Part shown: positions 53,460 through 63,448 of the stretch, one piece after another
Layout: every line of letters begins with the position of its first letter
Position numbering within the stretch: the stretch's first letter is position 1
Assembly: GCA_031216915.1 (NCBI GenBank)
Contig: CM062296.1
Coordinates: forward strand, 453,902,287 to 453,966,286
Reading direction: 5' to 3'
DNA: 64,000 nucleotides
Source: Pictodentalium vernedei
Taxonomy: Eukaryota > Mollusca > Scaphopoda > Dentaliida > Dentaliidae
Made by a program: the position numbers and the translations under genes
Notes under the pieces: model-generated
The model's database searches: none
Seen by the model: the letters and a program-made list of their open reading frames with translations, nothing else
Told to the model about the DNA's origin: nothing

Positions 53460-53812
53460 ATTGGGAGCGCGCTGTCTCAACAGAAAGAGACGCAGGCGGC
53501 AAGCCGAGAGGTCCTCGATTCGAATCCGACCTGCGGCAATCGCGTTGTGTCCTTAGGCAAGACATGTAATCCCAATTGCCCAAGTGGAGGCACGGTGGCG
53601 TTCGTTTGTGTACTAAGGCGTACTGTACGTCGATGGTGCACTTGTCTTCATCCAATGCTATCCCCGTTTGTGTGAAGTTAGACAGTTGTTCGCCGTTGCT
53701 CGGTGGTTTTCTCCGGGTACTCCAGCTTCCTCCACCCGTAAAACTGTCCGACACGAGGTGACCCTGGCTTTCGAAAGTGTCGTTAAACCCCAATAAATAA
53801 ATAAATTATTGA
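53460..53812 (+). mobile_element. tRNA-derived SINE, full length
   Basis: Head GGGAGCGCGCTGTCTCAACA with a B-box-like GATTCGAATCC, body GTGTCCTTAGGCAAGACATG, CACTTGTCTTCATCCAATGC, TTCTCCGGGTACTCCAGCTT, and tail TTAAACCCCAATAAATAAAT. The A box is weak. The 5' end abuts an (ATT)n tract. Confidence 0.85.
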
Positions 53813-55735
53813 CCTCAATGTCCTCTAACGTTTAAGATTAAGATGAGATAAGATACGAACATTGCAGGAACACCAAAAGGAATACAAATTTCAAGTGAAA
53901 TGCAAAACATTCAAGGAGCATTATAATACCACTTAAATTAGTGAGAGCATACACACACAAATATTTACACAGGGCACATGCCGAAACTAGATAAGGGGAA
54001 GATATGTAAACTGAAATAATTTGATAAAAATCGTCGTGGGCAATCTTTTTGTTTTTTTTTATATTTTGTAATGCTCTCTTGATGCACTTTCACTTTATAC
54101 ATATAAGGTATGTTGAGATCTCCAAAATTGTTTTAAAATTTAAATATTCAATCAACTCATTTCAAAAAATATTTGTTCAGGCACTTATTCTCACTGTTAG
54201 GCGGTACATCCCCCACAAAACCAATGTCAACAGTTCTCTCTTATTGTGATATACGTGAGCTGAGAACTGGATTTTTGATACATTGTATCATAAAAGAAAT
54301 AAGGATGTAAGTTTAGTAAATGTGTTAATGAAGCTGATGTAAGCAGAAAGCAGTCATCTTGATGCATGTTGGGATGAAGGATTTTCTCCAAACGTATGGT
54401 GAACCGCACCAAACATTGATGTTATACAAACTGAGAAAGCCAATGCCGAAACACCGCAGTTTCATTGATGGACGGGTCTCAATTGTTTGAGAAACCTCAG
54501 TGATTGGGTTTACACAACCCTCTCATCAGGTATCACTGAACTAAATATATGAATTAGAAATACCCACCTTGAAATGTTGCACTCGGAAGTGATGCAGTCT
54601 CTAAAAATAAACAGCCTTGGGAAAATAAATTGTTTCAATAAACGTTTGAAGTATTATATTGACATCTTGCACTATTGATGAAAATTCCAGATAAAAAGGG
54701 TGATTTGATGACTTTTGGACCTAAAAAATACAATTTACATTTGGTGTGTTTTTGTAGGGAAGTCCCTGAAAAATATGTGCACGTGGCCGGTACTTCGCTT
54801 GCTGTCAATTTTTGTCTCTTCATGATCGCCTGTTTTGGGGTCAGAAAAAGTTGTCTGAAAGGCTATACTTGACAAAGATATTTGAATGCCAAAATTAAAG
54901 TGATGCGATCATATTTTTTTTTTTTTTTTTTTGCTTGAACGTTATAATGGTAGCCTATGGGAAAATATTTAGTTCTGTGATACCATTAGTTGGATGTGAT
55001 GCAACTGATACAGTTATGATCACGTTAAAAAGAAGTGTCATAATGTTAAGTACATCATGTTTGACTCTGATGAGCCGAAACACCGCATTTTCATTGGGTT
55101 TTTCCTGTTTATCCGGCACACTGAGATTAATCAACTGATCGAGCTGGGTTATAGTCTGTATCAAAACAACAGGTGTTTGCATCGTTTGCTCGATTGTTAT
55201 TTTTCAAGTTGTCGGCTATCAATAATGATGAGTATTGATGTGAGATAGGTTCATGAGTTTATTTTGTTTTTTATTAATTTATTTGCATGAGCATTTATTT
55301 GTAAATATTGTGATAGTGTTTGCATCGTTTGTTAGATTCACTCTTTTTCTCCTTTTTCCCCACTGACAATCATCTTATAACGCGCAAATAATAACCCACA
55401 GTAATGAAACATACTATAGTCGGCTTTGCTTTGATGTGGCGGATTATCACACTTTCATGGCCAGGGGACAATACTATAAAACTATTACAGCTGTATTTTC
55501 AGAATTATATCTCCTATTTACTGAAATAACTAATTGAAACGAATCATCAGCATTTTCAAAGATGCGCCAATGTGTCACTTGGCGATTTGCCATATCTTTG
55601 TAATGATAATAATTCATTTCCGTCATTTATATTCACTTGTAGAAAATAAAATTCTGGAAAATACAATTGTAAAAGTTTTATAGGATTGGCCCCCTGGTCT
55701 CTATTGTTTAAGAAATCTCAGGCTTCCCAAGATAC
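53813..55735. other. No gene recognised; one repeated motif
   Basis: GCCGAAACACCGCA followed by TTTCATTG occurs at 54445 and 55074. The second is preceded by CTGATGA. A T run lies at 54915-54931. No coding exon is supported. Confidence 0.4.
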
Positions 55736-55815
55736 TTACTCCACACAAGCAGGATTAGCATTGATTGAAGGCAAGTGCTCCATCGACGTGCAGCACGCCT
55801 TAGTACACAACGCCA
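55736..55815 (-). mobile_element. SINE fragment
   Basis: ACTCCACACAAGCAGGATTA, GATTGAAGGCAAGTGCTCC and CAGCACGCCTTAGTACACAA are body words in reverse orientation. Confidence 0.65.
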
Positions 55816-56212
55816 TTGTGCCAATGCCGTATTAACCCATGGCAAGGCCCCTAAGCTTTTAAGTGCTTCCGGCATTCCAATCTTTCACCCCGCTACAGCT
55901 GCCAGTCTGACCCTGGTACGGTAGGCACTATGCCGCTGTACACAGCCCTATATCCATCTTGCGGGTCTCCTGAAGAATTCTACTCACAACTTGACATATT
56001 CTTTAAATAAGCATTAAAATAATGTACTGTATATAAATATATATGGTATAATTATGAGAGTATATATATGGATAAATACATATATCGCTACGGTGCAGAG
56101 TGCAAGTACCTTTAACCATTGTGGCCCTCAGGCGTTAGTAACAGTGCCTCAGCAAAAAAAAAAAAAAATCGCGGGCCCCCTGTCCTTGCGGGCCCCTAGG
56201 CTTCAGCCTAGT

Positions 56213-56360
56213 CAGCCTTATGAATAATACGGCCCTGCACTGTGCCCCACGTGGGCAATAGGGTAAAGTGTATTGTCCAAGGACACAACTTGGTCGCCGC
56301 AGGTGGGGTTCGACCTCTTGCAACCTGCACCTCTTCCTACTGAACCACTGCGCCCCCTTG
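56213..56360 (-). mobile_element. tRNA-derived SINE head fragment
   Basis: On the minus strand GGGGGCGCAGTGGTTCAGTA (A box TGGTTCAGTAGG) and GGTCGAACCCC (B box) are about 35 bp apart, followed by TGTGTCCTTGGACAATACAC and GCCCACGTGGGGCACAGTGC. The body ends there. Confidence 0.75.
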
Positions 56361-56473
56361 CTCAGAGTTAAATACTGTCATAAAAATATTAATGATTCCC
56401 ATCACTCACCACACTTTCTGGACAAAAATTGTTCGCCTCATCAGCATGGCGACTTTTGTTTTCATCAGCTTCA

Positions 56474-56486
56474 TTAATATATTTTA
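56474..56486. repeat. Target-site duplication of the LINE, left copy
   Basis: TTAATATATTTTA, identical to 59769-59781. Confidence 0.9.
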
Positions 56487-57324
56487 GTTTAGTTTAGTTT
56501 AAACAGTATTTATTTCCGTAGTATCCAAATACAAAAAGACAAGAAAATACAAGTATAGCTTACATAACAATAGATACAGGAGGAAATGGATTCAGCAACA
56601 AGCTTCAAGCTTATGCGAGACTGTTTCCATGATGCTATTTCATTAAGTTTACATTTAGGCAGCTTTGGCGTTTAGACACAAAGGACCCAAGGTGGGCGTA
56701 GAACAAAGCAGGTACATACACGCGCCCCCACATACACACGCACATTCACGTATGCACGCAAACAACCTGCGCCAGCACATGGGTCCCTATTTTATAACTG
56801 AACAGTATTAAGTATGATACTATGGATGAAAACACTATTTGAATGGTGTGAGAAACATGGGGGTATGAATAGGTAGACTGTATTGTTGGTAGTGACAGTA
56901 AACCTTATAAGGACACCTACATGGGAATCAGTGAAATGTGCAGAAATGGGCAGGCCAGTCAGGGATGGCCAGTTGGCTTTCATATTCCATGATAAATAAC
57001 GAAGACTGGACTGGAGAAAGTTCTGGGGCATCAGGGAGCTCACATAACTTCGCTAACTCCTTGGTGGGGAAGGGAGGAAAGACGGTTGACATTTTTAAAA
57101 ACTGATCGTGTTTATATAGCGACTTAATGGAGTGCCCTGTACAGGATGAATTACATCTGAATTTGGAAACACTGACAAATTCAGTATTTCAACTAACCCC
57201 AAAATAATGTCATATATAGCACAGGAAGCAGCATTTGTCGTACACGGGGTAATTACTGCCCCCAAGCCACATAGGACATGTTTATATGATATATACGTTT
57301 GCACGGTTCCTATTAGCCATTATC

Positions 57325-58284
57325 AGACTTAAACCTTTTTGTCAATAGGATAAAACTATGGACCGTTTCAAAGACTCTTTTATAAACTGCTGGGGTGAAA
57401 AATTCACTTCCATATAAGAGGGCGTCAACATTAATTTCGATACTTAGAGAGCCGATGATTGCGTCTCGTACATTGCTGTGATGCGGACAAAACAATAAAA
57501 AGTGTTCGGTTGTTTCACGTACGCCACATCTGCAAAGGTATGTCTCGAATATTCATATACAAATGGTCATTCAAATTGCTACATCCCAGACGAAGTCTGC
57601 AGTGTAAGATCTGGGCTAAGCGTGATTTGTGGCAAGCGTAAAATGTTGGTAAAATACGTTTGTCCTTATTGAGGTATGATTGAAAATTTGTGGGATTTGG
57701 GTTGTTTCTCACTTCGGTTGGGATCTCGTTCCAAAGGCTGGTTGTTGCGGGGAGGAAAGAGGTTTGGTGGCTGTGTGTGCGGCATCTAACATTGTTCAGG
57801 TTTGAGCTATTTCGAAGGTTGTAGTTTTGGGTTTCACCGAAAGTTGGGGGACCAACAGTGATATGTAGTGAGGTGTTAGTCTGTGGTACATTTTAAAGTA
57901 TTGCATCAGTTTGTGTTTTTTTCTTCTCAACTCCAAAGTTCCCCAGCCAGTTTCAATATACAAGGACTGCTTACTCGCACTTTTGGTACCTCCAGTCACA
58001 ATTCGCGCCGTCTCGATTTGGATTTTTTCAAGCCCGCTTGCTTCTTCAGCAGAACAGTTGTCCCAGACCACATCCGCATATTCTAATGCTGGTCGGACGA
58101 AAGAGAAATATATTTTTTCTAAGACTCTACTGTCGAGTCTGAACTTTAAATTCCTAATCAGACCTATTCGTTTCCATCCTTGGGTAGTTATTTCATTTAT
58201 ATGAGATGCCCAACTACCACGTTCGTTAATAGTCAGGCCCAGATGTTTATGTCTAGCGACATTGTTTATATTTTGAGAGAACAT
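57325..58284 (-). pseudogene. LINE ORF2, C-terminal part with CxC...H...C motif
   Basis: Minus strand: HKHLGLTINERGSWASHINE then FRLDSRVLEKIYFSFVRPAL then EYADVVWDNC, the post-RT region of Jockey-like LINEs. After a stretch ending VPQLSVKPKT, LAQILHCRLRLGCSNLNDHL leads into a Cys/His motif that is readable only after a frame change (YLCRCGVRETTEHFLLFCPH). It is a single-copy nucleic-acid-binding-type motif. The last frame runs to about 57325. Confidence 0.7.
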
Positions 58285-58286
58285 GG

Positions 58287-59010
58287 TCAGAGGGGGTGAA
58301 TCTCCTGTAAAATCTTACTCGATATCCTCATTGATTCAGTTTTGTTGGGGTTAAAGTTGACAAGCCATTGACGAGACCAGTCTTCAATTACTCTGATATC
58401 CTTGTTGATAATTTCAGCTGCCAAACGGGGGTCGTCAACAATGAGATACAGGGTTGTATCATCGGCAAAAAGTCTTATGTTACTATAAATACCATCAACT
58501 ATGTCATTGATGTAGATTAAAAATAGAAGAGGGCCCAAAATAGAGTCTTGAGGAACGCCGGCAGTGAATAGAGTCTTGAGGAACGCCGGCAGTGACGTCC
58601 TTCCGAGATGACGCAGCTGAATTTAAACACACCTGCTGCTGTCTGTTTTCCAAGTAGCATTTGAACCAATCTAGTAGAGGCCCAGTAATACCTATGCGTT
58701 CAAGTTTAAACAATAGATCTTTGTGTCAGACTTTGTCAAATGCTTTGCTGACATCACAGAAGACTACGCGGATTTCTTTACCTTCGTCGAGAACAGAACT
58801 AAATGCGTGATAAATTTCGGTTAACTGCAGAAAGGTTGAACCAGAAGGTAGAAATCCTGATTGGAGAGGAGTTAATAGGGAGTTACTTTGTAAAAATGAA
58901 ATAACCCCTTTGAAAATACACCGTTCAAATACTTTGCGTATGCAACTGAGCAGGGTTATTGGACGATAATTAGTTACTGACTGAGGATTCCCGGCCATGG
59001 AGACTGGTGC
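58287..59010 (-). pseudogene. LINE reverse transcriptase domain (frameshifted)
   Basis: Minus strand: NPQSVTNYRPITLLSCIRKV then VFCDVSKAFDKV (first catalytic Asp), then AGVPQDSI, where the family has GVPQGSI. A 28-bp tandem duplication then shifts the frame, and MGPLLFLIYINDI and the catalytic box FADDTTLY (58458-58469) follow, then WLVNFNPNKTESM. Another frameshift near 58300 leads to the C-terminal part. Compared with relatives, roughly 100 or more residues between the linker and NYRP appear deleted. Confidence 0.85.
58541..58596. repeat. 28-bp tandem duplication in the LINE RT
   Basis: TAGAGTCTTGAGGAACGCCG followed by GCAGTGAA is repeated starting at 58569. 28 is not a multiple of three, so the duplication itself causes a frameshift in the RT. 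Confidence 0.9.
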
Positions 59011-59768
59011 AACGTTACCTCTCTTTCACTCATTGGAAAAAAAACGACTGATTGAGCATCATATTGAAGGCAATTGTTAAATGCTAATGTTTTCCACCAC
59101 TCAGATGGACTCGTTGAGGGACAGTTTAAAACACGGGCAATTTTCTTGTTATAGTGTTGTTTCGATTTCCGTATTTCGCTAATAACTTCATTTCGTTTTT
59201 TCCTATATTTTTCCCGAGAATGTGGAGAATTTTTGATTTTAGCTTTGCGGTGGATACGTTTTCTTTGGCGGATTAGACGCCTGAGGTTATTATGGAACCA
59301 TTTTGGTTCTAGGGGTCTTTCAGTAATCATTTTGTTGGGTATAAATTTTGAGGATTTACTTATTATTATGTAAGAGAGTTCCCGTGCAACGGACGTAATG
59401 CTGAGGCCCGCGAACAGGTCTTGCCAAATTATATTGTCGTAGTCTCTGTTCAGTTCAGAGAAGTTAGCTTTATCGTAATACCAGACTCGGCGTTTATGTG
59501 ATTTTGTATGTTTCTTTCGGAAGTCTATGGTGGCAATAACAGGGCAGTGGTATCTGACAAAATTTACAAGGAAGAGCTCACCTACAACAGTGGATAGAAT
59601 TGGAAGGTCACTGTTTACGAGGAACAGATCTATGAGTGATGACGAGTTCTCAGTATAATAGGTTGGCTCAGCGATCAACTATTTCAAATTGAACTGGGCA
59701 ATAGGTCGGCGCATCGGGCCAGACGGGCCGTTCTCCTGGTTGTCGTTAAAGTCTCCAGTTAAAAGAAG
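59011..59768 (-). pseudogene. LINE endonuclease (end) and linker
   Basis: Minus strand: TGDFNDNQ at about 59737-59760 is the GDFN box of AP-type endonucleases; a stop separates it from SSSLIDLFLVNS and then VRYHCPVIATIDF, where the catalytic SDH motif reads RYH. A basic linker (RLIRQRKRIHRKAKIKN, NEVISEIRKSKQHYNKKIAR) leads to the RT. Everything before GDFN is missing. Confidence 0.75.
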
Positions 59769-59781
59769 TTAATATATTTTA
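59769..59781. repeat. Target-site duplication of the LINE, right copy
   Basis: TTAATATATTTTA, overlapping the TTAA of the adjacent MITE at 59779-59782. Confidence 0.9.
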
Positions 59782-59782
59782 A

Positions 59783-60010
59783 CCCTTTACCCAACGTAAC
59801 GGTCAAAACCGGCCAGCGCTATTCTTAAAAATCGCCAATTAATTTTCATTTTTTGTCTCAAAAATATAGATTATGACCCCCTCGTTGGAACGAGCTAGAC
59901 TAGCTCGTTCCAACGAGGGGTCATAACATATGTTTTTGAGTCAAAAAATGAAAAAAAATAGTTGTTCAAGAATTCTTTTTACGAGTGTCGTCTGTTTTTC
60001 ATGTTAGGTA
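59783..60010. mobile_element. TTAA-type MITE (CCCTTTAC family)
   Basis: Starts CCCTTTACCCAACGTAACGG after TTAA. Hairpin arms contain CCCTCGTTGGAACGAGCTAG and CTAGCTCGTTCCAACGAGGG. The right TIR is lost: the family has GTTAGGTAAAGGG and this copy reads GTTAGGTATTAAA. Confidence 0.8.
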
Positions 60011-60499
60011 TTAAAAACAAAACTGTCTCACTTTATTTCTTTGTGATGCAATAAATCAAATTTTCACATGGCCCTTGACATTGGTTTTGTCGAATTTGGA
60101 CCTCACCACGATAAGTATGAGTGTCTTGAAAAAATATTCTTTAAAAGTGAATTAATTAAATATTTAAATTATCAAGAGCAAAACTGTATCTCTAGAGCGA
60201 TGTTACTTTTGTGTACAAAGCAAATGAACTGGAATCCATCACGAAATGGAATAAATACTCCATTTTTCCAGTGTTCAATTTTCTGCTTTTCCCATTTTGG
60301 TTCTGTTTATATTTCCCTTAATCTACACTGTTATTCCGCAGAAAGCTTACTCTATGCTTTAATATTTGTACGATCAAATTACACATGACACTGCGCAGCT
60401 CCTGCAATTCGTTTCTTTTTTAAGAAACACGAATCTCTCAGAGCCACTCATACGGACAAAATCTAGAAATTCTATCTCGATTTTGCGACATGAGTGAAC
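60011..60499. other. No gene recognised
   Basis: An uncharacterised 106-codon plus-strand open frame spans 60068-60388 (MALDIGFVEFGPHH near its start). It has no identifiable motif or splice context and low-complexity codon use, so it was not called as a gene. Confidence 0.4.
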
Positions 60500-60639
60500 A
60501 CGCACTCTCTAAAATGACGTCGGGTTAAAAATCATCCCAAATCAACTGGATTGAGCGACTATGAACCAAACAGTTCATATTCACTCAACCCAGTTGATTT
60601 GGGTTGATTTTTAACCCAACTGATTTTAGCGTGCAGAGT
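60500..60639. repeat. Fold-back MITE, ~140 bp
   Basis: GGGTTAAAAATCATCCCAAA with TCAACTGGATTGAG on the left faces CTCAACCCAGTTGATTTGGG with TTGATTTTTAACCC on the right; outer ends ACGCACTCTCTAAAA and TTTTAGCGTGCAGAGT also pair. Small loop region has ATGAAC/GTTCAT. Confidence 0.8.
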
Positions 60640-61369
60640 CCTAATTCCTACATTGCAAAACGAACTCGTCGTCTATCTAAAAAACAATTGGAGATCCAAC
60701 ACAGCCTTTCGTATATTGGCAATGGAGGTTGTATATGTCTACCTTTATCAATAATCAATTTGTGATTGCATATTCGTAAACGTGCAATGGCGGATAGCTC
60801 GTGTTTGTCTCGCATGTAGGGCGTAGCCAGGATTTTCATTTGGGGACAATACATGAATTGAAGTAAAAACATACAACGACATTTATTTCCTCCATCACCA
60901 TTCGCTGTGAAAATCAAATATACCGTTGAAATTATGCAAAATATATCTACTGGTCGCCTTCATTTATAGCGTCACCGACACAGCATGATTTTGAGGTGTT
61001 ACATGCCCCTAGCCTCAGGTACCCCAAGGCTATGCCAATTATGGGTCAGGATCTTAATTGGCGTAGTCATGGGGTACCTACGCCCTGACTGTAAACAGTG
61101 TGTCCAAAACACAATATTATGGTAAACGGATCTGAAGAGCATATTTCAAATTTTCTAATTCTGTCTTGAACGTATGACAGAATTTGAAATTCTGAAACAT
61201 GCTGTTTAAAAAGTGTTAATTAGCCGTTCAAAAATTTAAGAGGATTTCCACCCAGAAGCCACCAGAATGCCCCATTTGGTCGCTCATTTCCAAAAAATTT
61301 ATGGGGGTGGAGAACCCCCCAGACCCCCCCCCCCCCCCACACACACACACACAAAAGCTCGTGCCTTCG
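60640..61369. other. No gene recognised; C/CA tract
   Basis: A C run and a short (CA)n are at 61326-61353. Short open frames have no identifiable features. Confidence 0.45.
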
Positions 61370-62012
61370 GCAAATATTAAGCCAGGGACTCGAAATGAAC
61401 AAATTTGTCCCCTCCCCCCCCCCCCCCCACTGCGATATCAAATATGAAAGGATTCTGCTGGCAGGAACCAAATTGGAACAAATTTAGATCTGACCTCCCC
61501 AGAGATGTTGTACAGCAAATATTAAAGCATTCTAACTGGTGGGTTTGAAGAAAAAGATTTTTAAAGAACTTTTCTCATGTTGCACTGAGTTAATTTGAGC
61601 TCCCATAATGAAACCAAATATTCACCCATAGACTTGGCTTGAACAAACATGAATCTGACCCCCCCTAGAGATGCTGTATGTCAAATATGAAAGGATTCTG
61701 ACTGGTGGATCTGAAGAAATAGATTTTTAAAGAAATTTCCTTATACTGCGCTAAGTTAAACTTTGGGCTTCAATAGATAGACCAAATATAAACCCAGAGA
61801 CCCGATTCAAACAAACGTCAATCCAACACCCCCCAAACTGGAATTTACATATGATAAGGAACACGAATATCAAATTTGGTTCAATTCGGCCCAGTTGTTT
61901 ATGAGGAGACGTTGATAATGTAAAGTTCATGCCGGGCAGTTGAACGGATGGTCGACAGACAGAAAGTCATCACTTAAGCGCCCCCTGACTTATATTCAGG
62001 TGAGCTGAAAAT
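61370..62012 (+). mobile_element. Tandem-core element, family of 21590-22479
   Basis: Shares monomer words GGGACTCGAAATGAACAAA, AGAGATGTTGTACAGCAAAT, GGTGGATCTGAAGAAATAGA and the end GTAAAGTTCATGCCGGGCAG ... TTCAGGTGAGCTGAAAAT, with a GGATGGTCGACAGACAG microsatellite just before the end. Confidence 0.7.
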
Positions 62013-62044
62013 AAACAATATTCATCAAGCTTAATAATTATGGA

Positions 62045-62185
62045 TGTTACTGGAACCGGCTAATGAGAGCTGGTTCCAATGACAGCCATATTTGTACAAA
62101 TTGTATTGCCAGTGTCACAATATTCAGGTCATATTAGTGTTGTATTGGCTAATTTGCTGCCTTAGGGTTAGGTAAAGGGTTAAAC
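62045..62185. mobile_element. CCCTTTAC-family MITE, right half
   Basis: Ends GGGTTAGGTAAAGGGTTAA and keeps a GGAACCGGCTAATGAGAGC/GGTTCC hairpin near 62050-62085; the left TIR is absent. Confidence 0.55.
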
Positions 62186-62883
62186 TGACTCAGTTCTTTT
62201 CACGTGAATCCCAGCAGCGGTGTTACGAGAATCTACATGGTTTCTCACTGGTTTTGTTGCACGGATCTCTACGTGAATCGATTCTCAGATTCTCGTCGAA
62301 ATATAAACCCTGACTGAGGCAATATAATTCACGAATATCAATAGAAAGTGCTATTTTATCTCAACAAATTTTGTCAAATATTCTTTTACCTAGTGATGGG
62401 GTAAACTATAGCTCTGGATGTGCCTCCCCCCCCCCCCCCCCCCCCCCCACCAAACCCCTCAGTATGCCTTTTTCAAAAAAAAAAAAAAAAAAACTATATT
62501 AATCTATACATAAATTGATGATGACACATATTGAATTTCCCATTGTTATTTAATCACATTCTGGCTTCTGATGACATTTCACATTGTGTTTGATGAATAT
62601 TTTGCAATCTTTGTAAGAAAAAGCCTCAGTTTTTTCAGTAAAGGCACCTCGAGTCATAAAACAGTGATTTTTTCCAACAGAATGACCAGTACCTGCTACT
62701 GTGGTGTCTCATGACACTGTTAAAATTCCTAAAATCATCAAATATTGATTCTGTTGTACTGTGCTTGTGCTGCAAATATCCACAAGTGCACTTTCACTAC
62801 TTTGGTTTTAATCCCCACAGGCACACACTCTGTCAAAAGGAGTGAAATTATAGAAAATATGTTCCCAAAGAGGACAAATCAGT
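62186..62883. other. No gene recognised; C and A runs
   Basis: C run 62426-62448 and A run 62475-62493. Nothing else is identified. Confidence 0.45.
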
Positions 62884-63103
62884 TACAGTACAGTCGCTGT
62901 GGACGGGTTGTAATACAAGCGTGGGCAGTGGTGGAAATCATCATCCGCAAAATTTTAATTAATGAAGCACCGGGTTGTACCTGGTGCTTCATTATTTAAA
63001 TTTTTAATGATTATTCCTATAGTGTTTGACATCAAATATTATTGTATCCATGGAAATATTGCCCATCCGTGGAAAGTGAGCAGTACACAGTAGCTGTACT
63101 GTA
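62884..63103 (-). mobile_element. Hairpin MITE (GAAGCACCGG family), copy 2
   Basis: Reverse orientation to 48639-48884. TACAGTACAGTCGCTGTGG on the left, CAGTACACAGTAGCTGTACT on the right; centre hairpin TAATGAAGCACCGGGT/ACCTGGTGCTTCATTA is nearly perfect. Confidence 0.75.
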
Positions 63104-63448
63104 TTTGTTTCAATATATAATACTCTTTGATGTTTAAAATATCTGTGACAGGCTGGTTCCAAAGTACTCAATACTCGTAGTACTCGAGTACCACTTTTTT
63201 GACAAAGTACTCAATACTCGTCCTAGCCCTGATTTGTGTATGTGTGTGCGGGAGGTTGGAGGGTGAAAGATAGTTGCAAAGCATTTAAAATGTTGAGCCG
63301 GCAAATGAAAAGCAAGGAAACATTTCTTCTGAAGGATAGACAGACAGACATGCAGTAACACATTTTAGAAGCCTACATAAAAGGAGTGACTAACTTACAA
63401 TGAAACATATAGAGAGAAGAGCCAGCGCAATGTTGTGAAACAGTAAAC
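63104..63448. other. No gene recognised
   Basis: Short direct repeat AAAGTACTCAATACTCGT at 63161 and 63206, plus AGTACTCGAGTAC palindrome near 63180. Minus-strand open frame has no family resemblance. Confidence 0.45.

Larger units (their letters stand above)
56487..59768 (-). mobile_element. 5'-truncated non-LTR retrotransposon (Jockey/CR1-like LINE)
   Basis: The 13-bp TSD at both sides fixes the limits. The 3' end (left) has the microsatellite tail (AAACT)n, seen as GTTTAGTTTAGTTTAAAC on the plus strand. Reading on the minus strand: end of an AP endonuclease, linker, RT and a Cys-rich C-terminal part. The 5' end falls in the endonuclease at its GDFN box. At least three frameshifts, so it is dead. 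The clade needs an RT phylogeny. Confidence 0.9.

Noticed and set aside
56300..56360. tRNA gene
   Set aside because: A and B boxes are present, but the sequence continues into SINE body and has no tRNA acceptor stem.
60068..60388. 106-aa plus-strand open frame
   Set aside because: No motif, no splice signals, AT-driven composition; could not be separated from chance.
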